Below are positions 1-7,201 of a stretch of DNA of 64,000 nucleotides, one piece after another. The position numbers and the translations under genes are program-made. Each line of letters begins with the position of its first letter. Positions within the stretch are counted from its first letter, which is position 1. The notes beneath the pieces were generated by a model, which ran no database searches, was not told the DNA's origin, and was given only the letters and a program-made list of their open reading frames with translations. Origin of the DNA: Arenibacter hampyeongensis (GTDB lineage Bacteria > Bacteroidota > Bacteroidia > Flavobacteriales > Flavobacteriaceae); the NCBI RefSeq assembly GCF_002909255.1, contig NZ_PIOB01000005.1:310001-374000 (forward strand). Direction: 5' to 3'.

Positions 1-255
1 GATATTGGTTTCAGCCCGTGGAAGTGACTCAAGATAGATACCGCTGGGTTCAGGGTGTTGATTAAATAATATGGGTTCCATGGCAACCGTAACGTATTGC
101 GTGAATGTTACTAGGGGGATACCAATCGAAATTATAAATGCAGATAAGAGGTAAAATCTTTTAAAATGGTGAATGTGGACCTGTTCCAGTACCAATTTGT
201 AAAACAGAAGGAGGATGGCCAGGCAAGCACTAAATTTTAAAAGATAGATCAACAT
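1..255 (-). CDS. M56-family (BlaR1-like) membrane sensor peptidase, N-terminal part only
   Basis: Reading leftward from an ATG at 255, the frame is open to the window edge and encodes about 85 residues. They begin MLIYLLKFSACLAILLLFYK and continue through a second hydrophobic stretch (SAFIISIGIPLV). This two-helix start is typical of Bacteroidota M56/BlaR1-family proteins, which sit in the inner membrane and, in characterised members, cut a partner BlaI/MecI repressor when a signal is sensed. The zinc motif would lie beyond the window, so the family call rests on the N-terminus and on the blaI-like gene whose stop codon is only 2 nt upstream. The two genes are evidently one operon. Confidence 0.72.
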   Translation of the reverse strand, partial: MLIYLLKFSACLAILLLFYKLVLEQVHIHHFKRFYLLSAFIISIGIPLVTFTQYVTVAMEPILFNQHPEPSGIYLESLPRAETNI

Positions 256-257
256 GG

Positions 258-629
258 CTATTTATTTTTAATTTCTGTATCGATCAAGTTTCTTAATTCT
301 TCCAATTCTTCCTTGCTAAGATCGGTTTCTTGGGCAAAAAAGGAGGCAAATTGTGCGGTGCTATCATTAAAAAAGGTTTTAATGAGTCCGTTCAAATGTT
401 TGGAGAAATAGTCCTTTTTCTTTACCAGAGGAAAATATTCCCTGGCATTATTCAATAGGGTATAACCCACGAAGCCTTTGTCCGTCATTCGCTTTAACAA
501 GGTAGCTACCGTTGTAGTGGCGGGTTTGGGTTCTGGGTAGGCATCCAATAGGTCCTTCATAAAAGCTTTGTTCAGCTTCCAGAGGTGATTCATTAATTCT
601 TCTTCGGTTTTTGAGAGTTTCATATTCAA
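258..629 (-). CDS. BlaI/MecI/CopY-family transcriptional repressor
   Basis: A 123-residue protein with the N-terminal winged-helix pattern of BlaI/MecI repressors (LSKTEEELMNHLWKL, then TTTVATLLKRMTDKGFVGY) and a short helical C-terminal dimerisation part. In known systems the dimer binds an inverted repeat at its own promoter and is inactivated by the partner membrane protease. The stop codon is followed 2 nt later by the M56 gene start. Upstream, two inverted repeats overlap a good promoter, which supports autoregulation. The target may be cell-wall stress or another envelope signal; nothing here shows a beta-lactamase. Starts at codon 1 or 3 (MNMKL) are both possible. Confidence 0.88.
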   Translation of the reverse strand: MNMKLSKTEEELMNHLWKLNKAFMKDLLDAYPEPKPATTTVATLLKRMTDKGFVGYTLLNNAREYFPLVKKKDYFSKHLNGLIKTFFNDSTAQFASFFAQETDLSKEELEELRNLIDTEIKNK

Positions 630-640
630 TTAATCCATGT

Positions 641-683
641 GTTCTACAAACATAGAACAAAAAATATTATTCTACAAATGTAG
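641..683 (-). promoter_or_regulatory. Promoter and two BlaI-type operators
   Basis: On the minus strand a TTTG box (plus 675-678) and a TATGTTTG box (plus 647-654) are 20 nt apart, matching the Bacteroidota housekeeping promoter. An inverted repeat with arms GTTCTA/TAGAAC (641-658) covers the -7 box, and CTACA-AA-TGTAG (672-683) covers the -33 box. Repressor bound here would block its own operon. Confidence 0.6.
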
Positions 684-915
684 AGGTGTTAATTTTTGAG
701 GTCTACTAAGGTGTAAAAGTGGTGAGTATTAAAAAAGATGGCTTGGGTCATCAAGTGGTTTTGTGGTTATGAGTTAAAGACCGTTTATTGGCCACCAATT
801 AATGTCCATACAATAATATACTGTGGTTGTGCTGGCATTGTTTATTGCCAATTGAATTTGCGTTAGCTATTGCAGCGACATCCTTTTTTGACTTATGTCA
901 GGCCCCAAAAAGCAG

Positions 916-966
916 TCCTGCAAGGCCTCCAAAACCTTGCAGGATTAGAACCAAAACCTTGCAGGA
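916..966. repeat. CCTTGCAGGA repeat/hairpin
   Basis: TCCTGCAAGG (916-925) is the exact inverse of CCTTGCAGGA (935-944), which is repeated again at 957-966. The 10-bp stem has a 9-nt loop. It lies in the 420-bp stretch between blaI and the dipeptidase gene, in which I see no credible gene. It looks like a small dispersed intergenic repeat of the kind found in Flavobacteria, or a terminator downstream of the dipeptidase gene. Confidence 0.45.
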
Positions 967-1050
967 CAATGGACAGGCCAGGGTGTAGCCAAAAAAGATA
1001 CAGCGGAAAGAGCGACCCGTTAGGGGAACGCCCAAAAACATGATTCTTGC

Positions 1051-2439
1051 TTATTCTGATAATTTCGTAAAGTATTGATAAAAATAGGGAATGGTCTCTA
1101 TGCCCTTTAGGTAATTCCAAACACCAAAATGCTCGTTGGGCGAATGTATGGCATCACTGTCCAGGCCGAATCCCATGAGGATGGTCTTGCTTTTCAATTC
1201 TTTCTCGAAAAGGGAAACAATGGGGATACTGCCCCCACTTCTTTGCGGTATTGGGGTCTTGCCAAAGGTAGTTTCGTAGGCTTTGGAAGCGGCTTTATAG
1301 GCGTTATTGTCGATTGGTGTTACATATCCTTGTCCGCCGTGATGTGGGGTAACCTTAACAGTGACACCGTCTGTGGCCAGACTTTCGAAATGGGTCTTGA
1401 ACAATTCAGTTATTTCTTTCCAATCCTGATGTGGTACCAAGCGCATAGAAATTTTGGCAAAGGCCTTACTGGCAATAACGGTTTTTGCTCCCGCTCCGGT
1501 ATAGCCTCCCCAAATTCCGTTTACGTCCAAGGTAGGTCTAATGGAGTTGCGTTCGTTGGTGGTATAACCCTTTTCACCATATACTGCATTTATATCCAAG
1601 GCTTTTTTGTAGTTCTCCAAGCTAAAAGGGGCCTTGGCCATTTCGGCACGTTCTTCTTTGGAAATGTCTTCCACCTTGTCATAGAATCCAGGGATGGTGA
1701 TATGGTTGTTTTCATTGTGAAGTGCAGCAATCATTTTGGTCAAAACATTGATTGGATTGGCCACCGCGCCACCATACAGACCAGAATGCAAATCCCTGTT
1801 GGGTCCGGTTACTTCAACTTCCACATAGCTAAGTCCCCGTAAACCTGTGGTAATAGAGGGAACATTATTGGCAATCATGCCTGTATCCGAAATTAAAATG
1901 ATATCATTGGCCAACTTTTCTTTGTTTTCGGCTACAAAAGTGCCCAAATTCTCGCTTCCGACTTCCTCTTCCCCTTCGATCATAAATTTTACGTTGCAGG
2001 GCAATTGGTTGGTTTTTACCATAAATTCCAAGGCCTTTACGTGCATATACATTTGTCCCTTGTCATCGCAGGCGCCCCTTGCAAAAATGGCACCTTCGGG
2101 GTGCAGGGCGGTGGGTTTTATAACGGGTTCAAATGGAGGGGAGTTCCAAAGGTCTATGGGATCGGCCGGTTGAACGTCATAATGGCCATAAACCAATATG
2201 GTAGGTAATTCTGGGTTAATTATTTTTTCCCCGTAAACTATGGGGTATCCATTGGTTTCACAAATCTCTGCGGTGTCGCAGCCAGCTTCCAAAAGTGAGG
2301 CCTTTACGGCTTCCGAAGCATTGATAACATCTTGGGAATAAGCCGGGTCGGCGCTAACCGAAGGTATCTTTAAGAGTTGTATCAATTCATTAATAAAACG
2401 TTCCTTGTTTTTAGCTAGGTACTCCGAAATATCGTGCAT
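1051..2439 (-). CDS. M20-family metallodipeptidase
   Basis: A 462-residue cytosolic peptidase like carnosinase/CNDP2-type dipeptidases. Visible metal and catalytic motifs are GHYDVQPADP (His86, Asp88), CDDKGQ (Asp125), EGEEEVGS (Glu157/Glu158), the lid-domain DLHSGLYGG, and the C-terminal DSDAIHSPNE with the last metal histidine. There is no signal peptide, so it likely cleaves dipeptides in the cytoplasm with two zinc or manganese ions. Length and motif order are normal for the family. It is transcribed away from tRNA-Leu and their upstream regions face each other. Confidence 0.93.
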   Translation of the reverse strand: MHDISEYLAKNKERFINELIQLLKIPSVSADPAYSQDVINASEAVKASLLEAGCDTAEICETNGYPIVYGEKIINPELPTILVYGHYDVQPADPIDLWNSPPFEPVIKPTALHPEGAIFARGACDDKGQMYMHVKALEFMVKTNQLPCNVKFMIEGEEEVGSENLGTFVAENKEKLANDIILISDTGMIANNVPSITTGLRGLSYVEVEVTGPNRDLHSGLYGGAVANPINVLTKMIAALHNENNHITIPGFYDKVEDISKEERAEMAKAPFSLENYKKALDINAVYGEKGYTTNERNSIRPTLDVNGIWGGYTGAGAKTVIASKAFAKISMRLVPHQDWKEITELFKTHFESLATDGVTVKVTPHHGGQGYVTPIDNNAYKAASKAYETTFGKTPIPQRSGGSIPIVSLFEKELKSKTILMGFGLDSDAIHSPNEHFGVWNYLKGIETIPYFYQYFTKLSE

Positions 2440-2550
2440 AAAATGTTTTAATTGAAGGCTAAATTTACAAAAAAGAACTTTTTAATGCCTAAGTATTTTA
2501 AAATTGAAAAATTACTTTATATTTGCATCCCGATAATAATTGGGTTAAAT

Positions 2551-2632
2551 GCAGGCGTGGTGGAATTGGTAGACACGCTAGACTTAGGATCTAGTGCCGT
2601 GAGGTGTGAGAGTTCGAGTCTCTCCGCCTGTA
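2551..2632 (+). tRNA. tRNA-Leu (anticodon UAG)
   Basis: The sequence folds as a class II tRNA. The acceptor stem is GCAGGCG with CGCCTGT, ending in one G-U pair. The anticodon stem is CTAGA/TCTAG around loop CTTAGGA (anticodon TAG). A variable arm is present (TGCCGTGAGGTG region), and the T loop contains GTTCGAGTC. A TATATTTG promoter box lies at 2518-2525. The 3' half, from 2583, is also the left attachment site of the integrated element, which regenerates an intact tRNA. No CCA is encoded (TAC-AAC follows). Confidence 0.95.
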
Positions 2633-2633
2633 C
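2583..2633. repeat. attL: 51-bp direct repeat in tRNA-Leu
   Basis: From CTTAGGATCT through CCGCCTGTAC, this stretch is identical to 28101-28151. It spans the anticodon loop, variable arm, T arm and acceptor 3' strand, the usual target of tyrosine integrases. Confidence 0.9.
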
Positions 2634-2641
2634 AACAAGGG

Positions 2642-2670
2642 AAAGCCGACTTTTAGGAGTCGGCTTTTTT
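2642..2670 (+). terminator. Terminator supplied by the element behind tRNA-Leu
   Basis: AAAGCCGAC and GTCGGCTTT form a 9-bp stem with an 8-nt loop followed by a T run. It lies just inside the element and replaces the native terminator, which integration moved 25 kb away (28157-28187). Confidence 0.8.
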
Positions 2671-2676
2671 AGTTCT

Positions 2677-2697
2677 GGGTAACACATAGGTAACACA
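2677..2697 (+). repeat. Left-end recombinase-site candidate (tandem GGTAACACA)
   Basis: Two tandem copies of GGTAACACA (GGGTAACACAT then AGGTAACACA). The 21-bp unit matches 27974-27994 near the right end at 20 of 21 positions and in the same orientation. It lies 43 bp inside the attachment core. A role as an integrase arm-binding site is inferred. Confidence 0.5.
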
Positions 2698-2732
2698 AAT
2701 TAGTTTTTTTTGGATAGTAATATTAAATGATA

Positions 2733-2751
2733 TTATTTGATGTCATGTGAT
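2733..2751 (+). repeat. TTATTTGATGTCAT motif, left end
   Basis: The 19-mer beginning TTATTTGATGTCAT differs at one base from the sequence at 7392-7410, upstream of the excisionase-like gene. The TCAT(A/G)TGA core suggests a binding site for an element-encoded regulator. I see no gene between 2671 and 2884. Confidence 0.4.
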
Positions 2752-2884
2752 TCCAAAATGAATAAATTTTATCGAAAATGAGTTAATACCCAAATCTTAC
2801 CCGAAAACTTTGCGCATGGATCCTGATTCGATTTTATAGTATTCGGGCAGATAAACGTTAAATAAAATCGAATTAGGGCGCAAC

Positions 2885-3349
2885 CTACTTTTGATCTGGA
2901 TTTACTTCTTTTTTGGACCACTCCAAGAACGTCTTATAGGCCTCTGGATGTTCTCCAAAGTACCCCTTCAATTCGGTTGAAATATACGCACTTCCCTCTT
3001 CGAAGGCGTTCTCCCTTTCTTCCTCGAACTGTGCCACCTGGTAGCCCAAATAGCCAGAAACGGACAGGGATATGATAAGAACCAAATTGACCATGAACAA
3101 GAGCCATTCGGGGATTATTTGTGACTTCTTCAATTGTTCCTCTATTTGGATGGTTCTTACATCCTGCTTTTTAAAATGATCTTCCTGCGTTTTGTTGAGT
3201 TCCTTCAGCTCATTTCTAATCGAGGAAATTTCCTTAACCGTTTCGGAACTGGTGAGTTCCTTGCTCAGCGTATCCAGTGTCGCCAACATCCGTCTTAACC
3301 CTTCCAGTTCGTCGGTCAACAGTTCCGTAATCTCGTCCAGCTTTGCCAT
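2885..3349 (-). CDS. Coiled-coil membrane protein of the mobilization operon
   Basis: A 154-residue protein. Residues 1-75 are highly charged and predicted coiled coil (repeated LDEITELL, LATLDTLSKEL, LKELNKTQEDHFKKQ). One transmembrane helix follows at about 81-104 (EWLLFMVNLVLIISLSVSGYLG), then a short acidic tail. I do not recognise a named family with certainty. It lies 18 nt downstream of the relaxase gene on the same strand, a position where Bacteroidota mobilizable elements often carry an accessory mobilization protein. It could tether the relaxosome to the membrane or to a helper's coupling protein, but that function is inference. Confidence 0.7.
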   Translation of the reverse strand: MAKLDEITELLTDELEGLRRMLATLDTLSKELTSSETVKEISSIRNELKELNKTQEDHFKKQDVRTIQIEEQLKKSQIIPEWLLFMVNLVLIISLSVSGYLGYQVAQFEEERENAFEEGSAYISTELKGYFGEHPEAYKTFLEWSKKEVNPDQK

Positions 3350-3367
3350 ATTATTTTCGTTTTAGTA

Positions 3368-4237
3368 TTAATATCCTATCTCGAATCCCGCACTTTTTTG
3401 GATAGCCTGTTTGATGACCTGTTTCGCCAATCTTAGCGCTATATTGCCACTGAGCTGTGTGGCCTTTCCCATGAGGCTGACGGTATTGTCCTTGTTTTTG
3501 ACTATGCCCCTTCCTGCATGTTCCCCGATCCCCATTACCAATCTACTGCCCGACATAGAGCGGTGCACCTCGCTCCCCTTCAGACTTTGCCCCTTGTATT
3601 CAAACCGGAACCCTTGTAGTTGGTTGGACTTGTTGATGCTGGGGACTACCTTTACATTATTTTCTTTCATCAATTTAATGTACCGGTCCAGCTCCTGTGG
3701 ACGTTGTTCGGTCATTACTTTGTCATGGACCTGTTTGATCTCCTGTCTTATATTCCTGACCTGCTCCAATCTTTCCAATTGTACTTCCCGTACCGTGGTG
3801 AGCCCCATTTTCTCCGCCACCCGTTCCGCTGCCTGCTGGCTCCTTTTTCCTATAAAACTGTCGTTATAGGCCTTGCCATTGAAATCGATTCGGTTCACGT
3901 ATACATGGACATGGGTATGTTGTTGGTCCCTATGTACAAAGCCGATGGCCTGATGCTCCAGCAATTTCATTTCCTTGAGGAACTTTTCCGTAATCTCTTT
4001 TAGGGCCTTGGCGTTCAGTTCCTTTCCGTCCTCGATGGTCGGGCTGAGGACAAAGCTCAAGGTATTGTTCGTGCACCTGGCATTCTGCCCTTGGATGATC
4101 TTGAATTCCTCCGTAATCTGTTCGGGGTTTTCCCCGGCCAGATGCTGGGAGAATATCACCTCGGCATCCTTCTCTTGGTTCCAGCCATAGGACATGGAAG
4201 CCCCGGTGTGCGATATGGATTTGCCCTTGCCTATCAT
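3368..4237 (-). CDS. Relaxase/mobilization nuclease (MOBP-like)
   Basis: A 289-residue relaxase. It should nick the element's oriT and stay covalently bound to the 5' end during transfer. The three-histidine metal motif is visible as HTHVHVYVN (residues about 107-115), preceded by GFVHRDQQ. The N-terminus has SYGWNQEKDAE and several tyrosines, candidates for the nicking residue. The C-terminal third is basic. The gene overlaps the mobC stop by 4 nt, so the two are translationally coupled. The length is at the short end for MobA-type relaxases but typical for Bacteroidota elements of this kind. No helicase or primase domain is fused. Confidence 0.9.
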   Translation of the reverse strand: MIGKGKSISHTGASMSYGWNQEKDAEVIFSQHLAGENPEQITEEFKIIQGQNARCTNNTLSFVLSPTIEDGKELNAKALKEITEKFLKEMKLLEHQAIGFVHRDQQHTHVHVYVNRIDFNGKAYNDSFIGKRSQQAAERVAEKMGLTTVREVQLERLEQVRNIRQEIKQVHDKVMTEQRPQELDRYIKLMKENNVKVVPSINKSNQLQGFRFEYKGQSLKGSEVHRSMSGSRLVMGIGEHAGRGIVKNKDNTVSLMGKATQLSGNIALRLAKQVIKQAIQKSAGFEIGY

Positions 4238-4530
4238 TTTTTGAAATTATAAAGGTGGTCCCGTATTTCTTCGGCCAGTTTTGTGACCTCTTCTGCAAGT
4301 TTGGGATTTCGTTTTCGGAACATGTTCCCGATCAGTTTAAAGTTGGTCGCATACTTGATCAGCATCTTATAGATATCTATCTGTTCCTCCGTCAACCGCT
4401 CGATGATCTTGTCCCCGAAAGCGGCACGACGGCAATATTCGCTTACGCTCAGACCGCTCTTTTTGGCCTTGATCCTTAGCAGTTTCTTCTCGAATAGGGA
4501 ACAGCGGAATTTGATATAGGTCCTTTTCAT
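4234..4530 (-). CDS. Relaxosome accessory protein MobC
   Basis: A 98-residue basic protein with a ribbon-helix-helix-like N-terminus (TYIKFRCSLFEKKLLRIKAKKSGLSVSEYCRRAA) followed by helices, the pattern of MobC/MbpC-type relaxosome proteins that bind oriT and help the relaxase melt and nick. It is the first gene of the mobC-relaxase-coiled-coil operon and overlaps the relaxase start. The hairpin-bearing 85-bp gap upstream is the natural place for its binding site. Confidence 0.85.
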   Translation of the reverse strand: MKRTYIKFRCSLFEKKLLRIKAKKSGLSVSEYCRRAAFGDKIIERLTEEQIDIYKMLIKYATNFKLIGNMFRKRNPKLAEEVTKLAEEIRDHLYNFKK

Positions 4531-4563
4531 TTTTTACTTCTTTGCGACCTTCGGGAGCAAAGC

Positions 4564-4596
4564 AAGATCGTCTTTGTGGCAACAAAGACACATCTT
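4564..4596. other. Candidate origin of transfer (oriT)
   Basis: A near-perfect long hairpin sits between mobC and the primase-like gene. Inner arms GTCTTTGT/ACAAAGAC are separated by GGCA (4570-4589), and outer arms are AAGAT/ATCTT. No T run follows on either strand, so it is not a typical terminator. Its location directly upstream of the mobilization operon fits an oriT. The nick site itself cannot be read from sequence alone. Confidence 0.45.
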
Positions 4597-4615
4597 GAAT
4601 TCCTTCCCCGATGGG

Positions 4616-5485
4616 TCATAGTTTTTCCGACATCCACCATGCGTTCACATCCTTAAAATCCTTGTACAAGTTTGACATGTCCCTGCATTTTGGGCTCTGT
4701 TCCAGCAATATTTCCACTGCTCTTTTACCGGCTTTGTCATTGTCCAGGTATAGCTGTACAGATTCATAGCTTTCCAATAGTCCAAACGCTTTTTCTACAA
4801 AGGCCAGGGAGTTCAATATCAGAAGGTCGTTCCCCTCTCTTGGTTCTTTGTCCCGTTCCAAAAGGCTCAACATGTCGAACATACCCTCGGTGATGACAAG
4901 ACCACGGTTACCATAATTGATGTATGTCATATCCTTTGGGGAACTGGAGTTCTTATAATATTTGTTCCTTAGCTCCCATCCATGGGAATCGTTCTGTAAC
5001 CCGATGGAGAAGTACGTTTTATCCCTCAAACTATAGTGGACCTCCCTGCAGAGTGTCTTGGCCATTATTAGGGAAATCCCTCTTATCTCCACATACTCCT
5101 GGAGGGCAAGATGGCGCAGTTCCATTACATCCCTAATTTTGATCCCATCCTCGTCAAATCCTTTAAAAAGTTGCTGGTGAAAAGAAAAAGAGATCTGGCC
5201 GTTTTCCAACCAGTCCAAGGTTTCCCTTACCGATGTTCCGTTCAGAAGACATACCAGGTCGATCACGTTGCCCCCTTTCCCCGCCCCATGGTCGTACCAT
5301 CTGTTCAATAGCCTGGAAACCTTGAAAGAGGCTTGGGTTTCTGACCTGAAAGGACTCAGGAACCAAGCTTCTTTCTCCGTTGATCTGATAGGAAAGTGCC
5401 CGAGTTTTGCCAGCGCTTTCTCGATAGGAAAGGCTCGGGCTCTTTCGCACGATAGTTTATGGGATCTTTTTCTTTTCATTAGCAA
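4616..5485 (-). CDS. Primase-like toprim protein with degenerate CHC2 domain
   Basis: A 289-residue protein of the type usually annotated as CHC2 zinc finger/toprim in mobile elements. The N-terminal half keeps the primase layout (SPFRSETQASFKV, then WYDHGAGKGGNVIDLVCLL), but the cysteines that bind zinc in DnaG-type fingers are absent. The toprim part is recognisable as LVITEGMFDMLSLL (catalytic Glu) and YLDNDKAGKRA (Asp-x-Asp). It likely makes primers or supports replication of the excised element with the helicase encoded upstream. The true start may be residue 3 (MKRKRS). Confidence 0.8.
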   Translation of the reverse strand: MLMKRKRSHKLSCERARAFPIEKALAKLGHFPIRSTEKEAWFLSPFRSETQASFKVSRLLNRWYDHGAGKGGNVIDLVCLLNGTSVRETLDWLENGQISFSFHQQLFKGFDEDGIKIRDVMELRHLALQEYVEIRGISLIMAKTLCREVHYSLRDKTYFSIGLQNDSHGWELRNKYYKNSSSPKDMTYINYGNRGLVITEGMFDMLSLLERDKEPREGNDLLILNSLAFVEKAFGLLESYESVQLYLDNDKAGKRAVEILLEQSPKCRDMSNLYKDFKDVNAWWMSEKL

Positions 5486-5501
5486 TACTTTTTAACCATT
5501 T

Positions 5502-5712
5502 TTTTGATGTTTTGATGACAATCCGTCCCAAAGCCCCTATCCACGGTGCTTTTCCGGTCATCAAAACATTCATCGATTCATCACTATTATGGTTTTAGGT
5601 TTTCCTGGTCGTCATCACTTTTTATTTTGATGAACAAATGATGATATAATGATGAGCGCACCTACATCGACGGGCATTGACCTCACATCAATCTGTCATC
5701 GATTCATCAAAA
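5502..5712. repeat. TTTTGATGA iterons, possible replication origin of the element
   Basis: TTTTGATG(A/T) occurs at 5502-5510 and 5510-5518, inverted at 5558-5566, direct at 5625-5633 and inverted at 5704-5712 inside the helicase C-terminus. Additional GATGA/TCATC words lie between. The cluster sits between the primase-like and helicase genes in a 202-bp noncoding gap, where a replication origin or autoregulatory site would be expected. Confidence 0.4.
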
Positions 5713-6893
5713 TTTTCCAGCAGAAAGGATTTCTCCACCGTAAAATAGCGTCCCTTGGCTTCCATCAAATGCATGGTGGCATCCTGCCAGATAACTAATT
5801 TATAGTAGCTGAGGGTATTGTCCTTGTTCTCCAGTTTCCAATCTTTCTTCAGCATTCGCCTTAAATGGGTAATATCGGTCTTTAAGCGTGTACGGCACAA
5901 TAGCTGGAGGGCATCCAAGGGACATATGTTTATTTCCGTAATATCAAAATGCTCCATGGCTCCCAGTAACAATGAGGCCAATTCCTTTTCCACCCGGTTA
6001 CGGTTGTGCCTCACCAGATTCTTCAGGGCAGGTGTTTTGATCTGCCCAGGAGAGAACCACATGCGGGTGATATGCCGTGTGGTCAGAGTACGACCCTTCA
6101 GAAAATATAGGAAAGCGGGTATTTCTTCAATAAGGGCTTCCAAAAAATGGGTATTCTCTTTCTGCAGATGGGGTATCTTCAATACCCAGAACCTGGTCTC
6201 GTTCCCATCTATCTTAATAAAGTTGTTCTCATTGTTGCTGCAAAGGATAAACTTGCCAAAGAATTCCACTTCCCTTTTGTCCTTCCCCTTGGCCTCCAAC
6301 TTGTTGATATTGGTGGTGCTCAGGTATTTGATCCGTTCGGTAAGCTCTTCCTTATTGAACAGCACTTCATCGATACAGATTAGCAGTTTGTTGGCCCAGT
6401 CGGCATTGAACTGGCTACCAAAGCTGTCATTGGTCAGGTAGGTAAGGTTGTTCTCAAAAATAGCCTTTAGCCATTTCAAAAAGGTACTCTTCCCTGTGGA
6501 TCGCTCCTTGGAGACCAGGCACAGTATGGGCAACATCTGTACCGGTTTGGTGTATAGCAATTGAAAATAGTCCAGTCCCAGCTCATAGTGGCCCCCGAAA
6601 ATATGCCGGATAAATCCCAGGGAGGTCGAGACGTCCCCCTCTTTCGGTTCTTTGCCCAAGGGGGAATAGGTATTATAAAAATTTTGGTATTCCTGTTTGA
6701 AATCGATGTGGTTCGGTATACAGGTGAACCCATCGTATTTGGGTACCTTGCTAAGGTAATCCTTGCCATGGTCCTGTTTAATGGTATGCTCGTTCCACGG
6801 TACCAAGTGCTCATTAAAATGTCCGGAAATGGTCGGTGCCCGTACCAGCTTGTAAAAAGTGGTACCGACCCTTAAATAGGGTATAGTTTCCAT
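5688..6893 (-). CDS. DUF5906/primase-helicase family (SF3/D5-like) ATPase
   Basis: A 401-residue ATPase resembling the helicase parts of virus- and plasmid-type primase-helicases. Walker A is visible as SKERSTGKSTFLKWL (about residues 128-142), Walker B as LLICIDEVLF, and a sensor-like LCSNNENNF lies downstream. The N-terminal 110 residues (YLRVGTTFYKLV...) and C-terminal winged-helix-like part are characteristic of DUF5906-type proteins. It probably unwinds DNA at the element's origin after excision and works with the toprim protein encoded downstream. The reading frame is intact. Confidence 0.85.
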   Translation of the reverse strand: METIPYLRVGTTFYKLVRAPTISGHFNEHLVPWNEHTIKQDHGKDYLSKVPKYDGFTCIPNHIDFKQEYQNFYNTYSPLGKEPKEGDVSTSLGFIRHIFGGHYELGLDYFQLLYTKPVQMLPILCLVSKERSTGKSTFLKWLKAIFENNLTYLTNDSFGSQFNADWANKLLICIDEVLFNKEELTERIKYLSTTNINKLEAKGKDKREVEFFGKFILCSNNENNFIKIDGNETRFWVLKIPHLQKENTHFLEALIEEIPAFLYFLKGRTLTTRHITRMWFSPGQIKTPALKNLVRHNRNRVEKELASLLLGAMEHFDITEINICPLDALQLLCRTRLKTDITHLRRMLKKDWKLENKDNTLSYYKLVIWQDATMHLMEAKGRYFTVEKSFLLENFDESMTD

Positions 6894-6916
6894 AGGCCAA
6901 GGTTTTGATGTTGAAA

Positions 6917-7201
6917 TTATAGCCTTCGACCAGGTACAGAATTATTGGCTATACCCTCAATCTCCCCATTTGATTCCTGTTCTTTTTGTAACAGCCACTT
7001 GTTTAGCATATCGATATCGAAGAAAATCAATTTGCCATTAGGTTTGCTATAAGGAATTTCTCCCCTTGAGGTAAGTTTATAGAGATAACTTCTGGAAATA
7101 CCTGTGTAGTCGCAAGCTTCTTCCATGGTGAGTACTTTTTTGGTACCCAATAATAGACTTTCAATTCTATCTAGTTTTTCTTCCAATTTAATTTTGTCCA
7201 T
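6917..7201 (-). CDS. Excisionase-like HTH DNA-binding protein
   Basis: A 94-residue protein from the ATG at 7201; an upstream in-frame ATG at 7309 would add 36 hydrophobic residues that do not fit the family. The core (LTMEEACDYTGISRSYLYKLTSRGEIPYSKPNGKLIFFDIDMLNKWL) is the helix-turn-helix/wing of the MerR-excisionase family common in Bacteroidota mobile elements. It may act as recombination directionality factor or as regulator of the replication genes, which follow on the same strand 23 nt later. Confidence 0.82.
   Translation of the reverse strand: MDKIKLEEKLDRIESLLLGTKKVLTMEEACDYTGISRSYLYKLTSRGEIPYSKPNGKLIFFDIDMLNKWLLQKEQESNGEIEGIANNSVPGRRL

Noticed and set aside
1129..1842. Long plus-strand ORF inside the dipeptidase gene
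   Set aside because: Antisense shadow; the minus-strand product has complete M20 motifs.
2452..2682. ORF running through tRNA-Leu
   Set aside because: It is translated tRNA sequence.
4564..4596. Terminator of the primase/helicase operon
   Set aside because: The hairpin is not followed by a T run on either strand; oriT is the better explanation.
5818..6441. 207-residue plus-strand ORF opposite the helicase gene
   Set aside because: Antisense shadow of a gene with clear Walker motifs.
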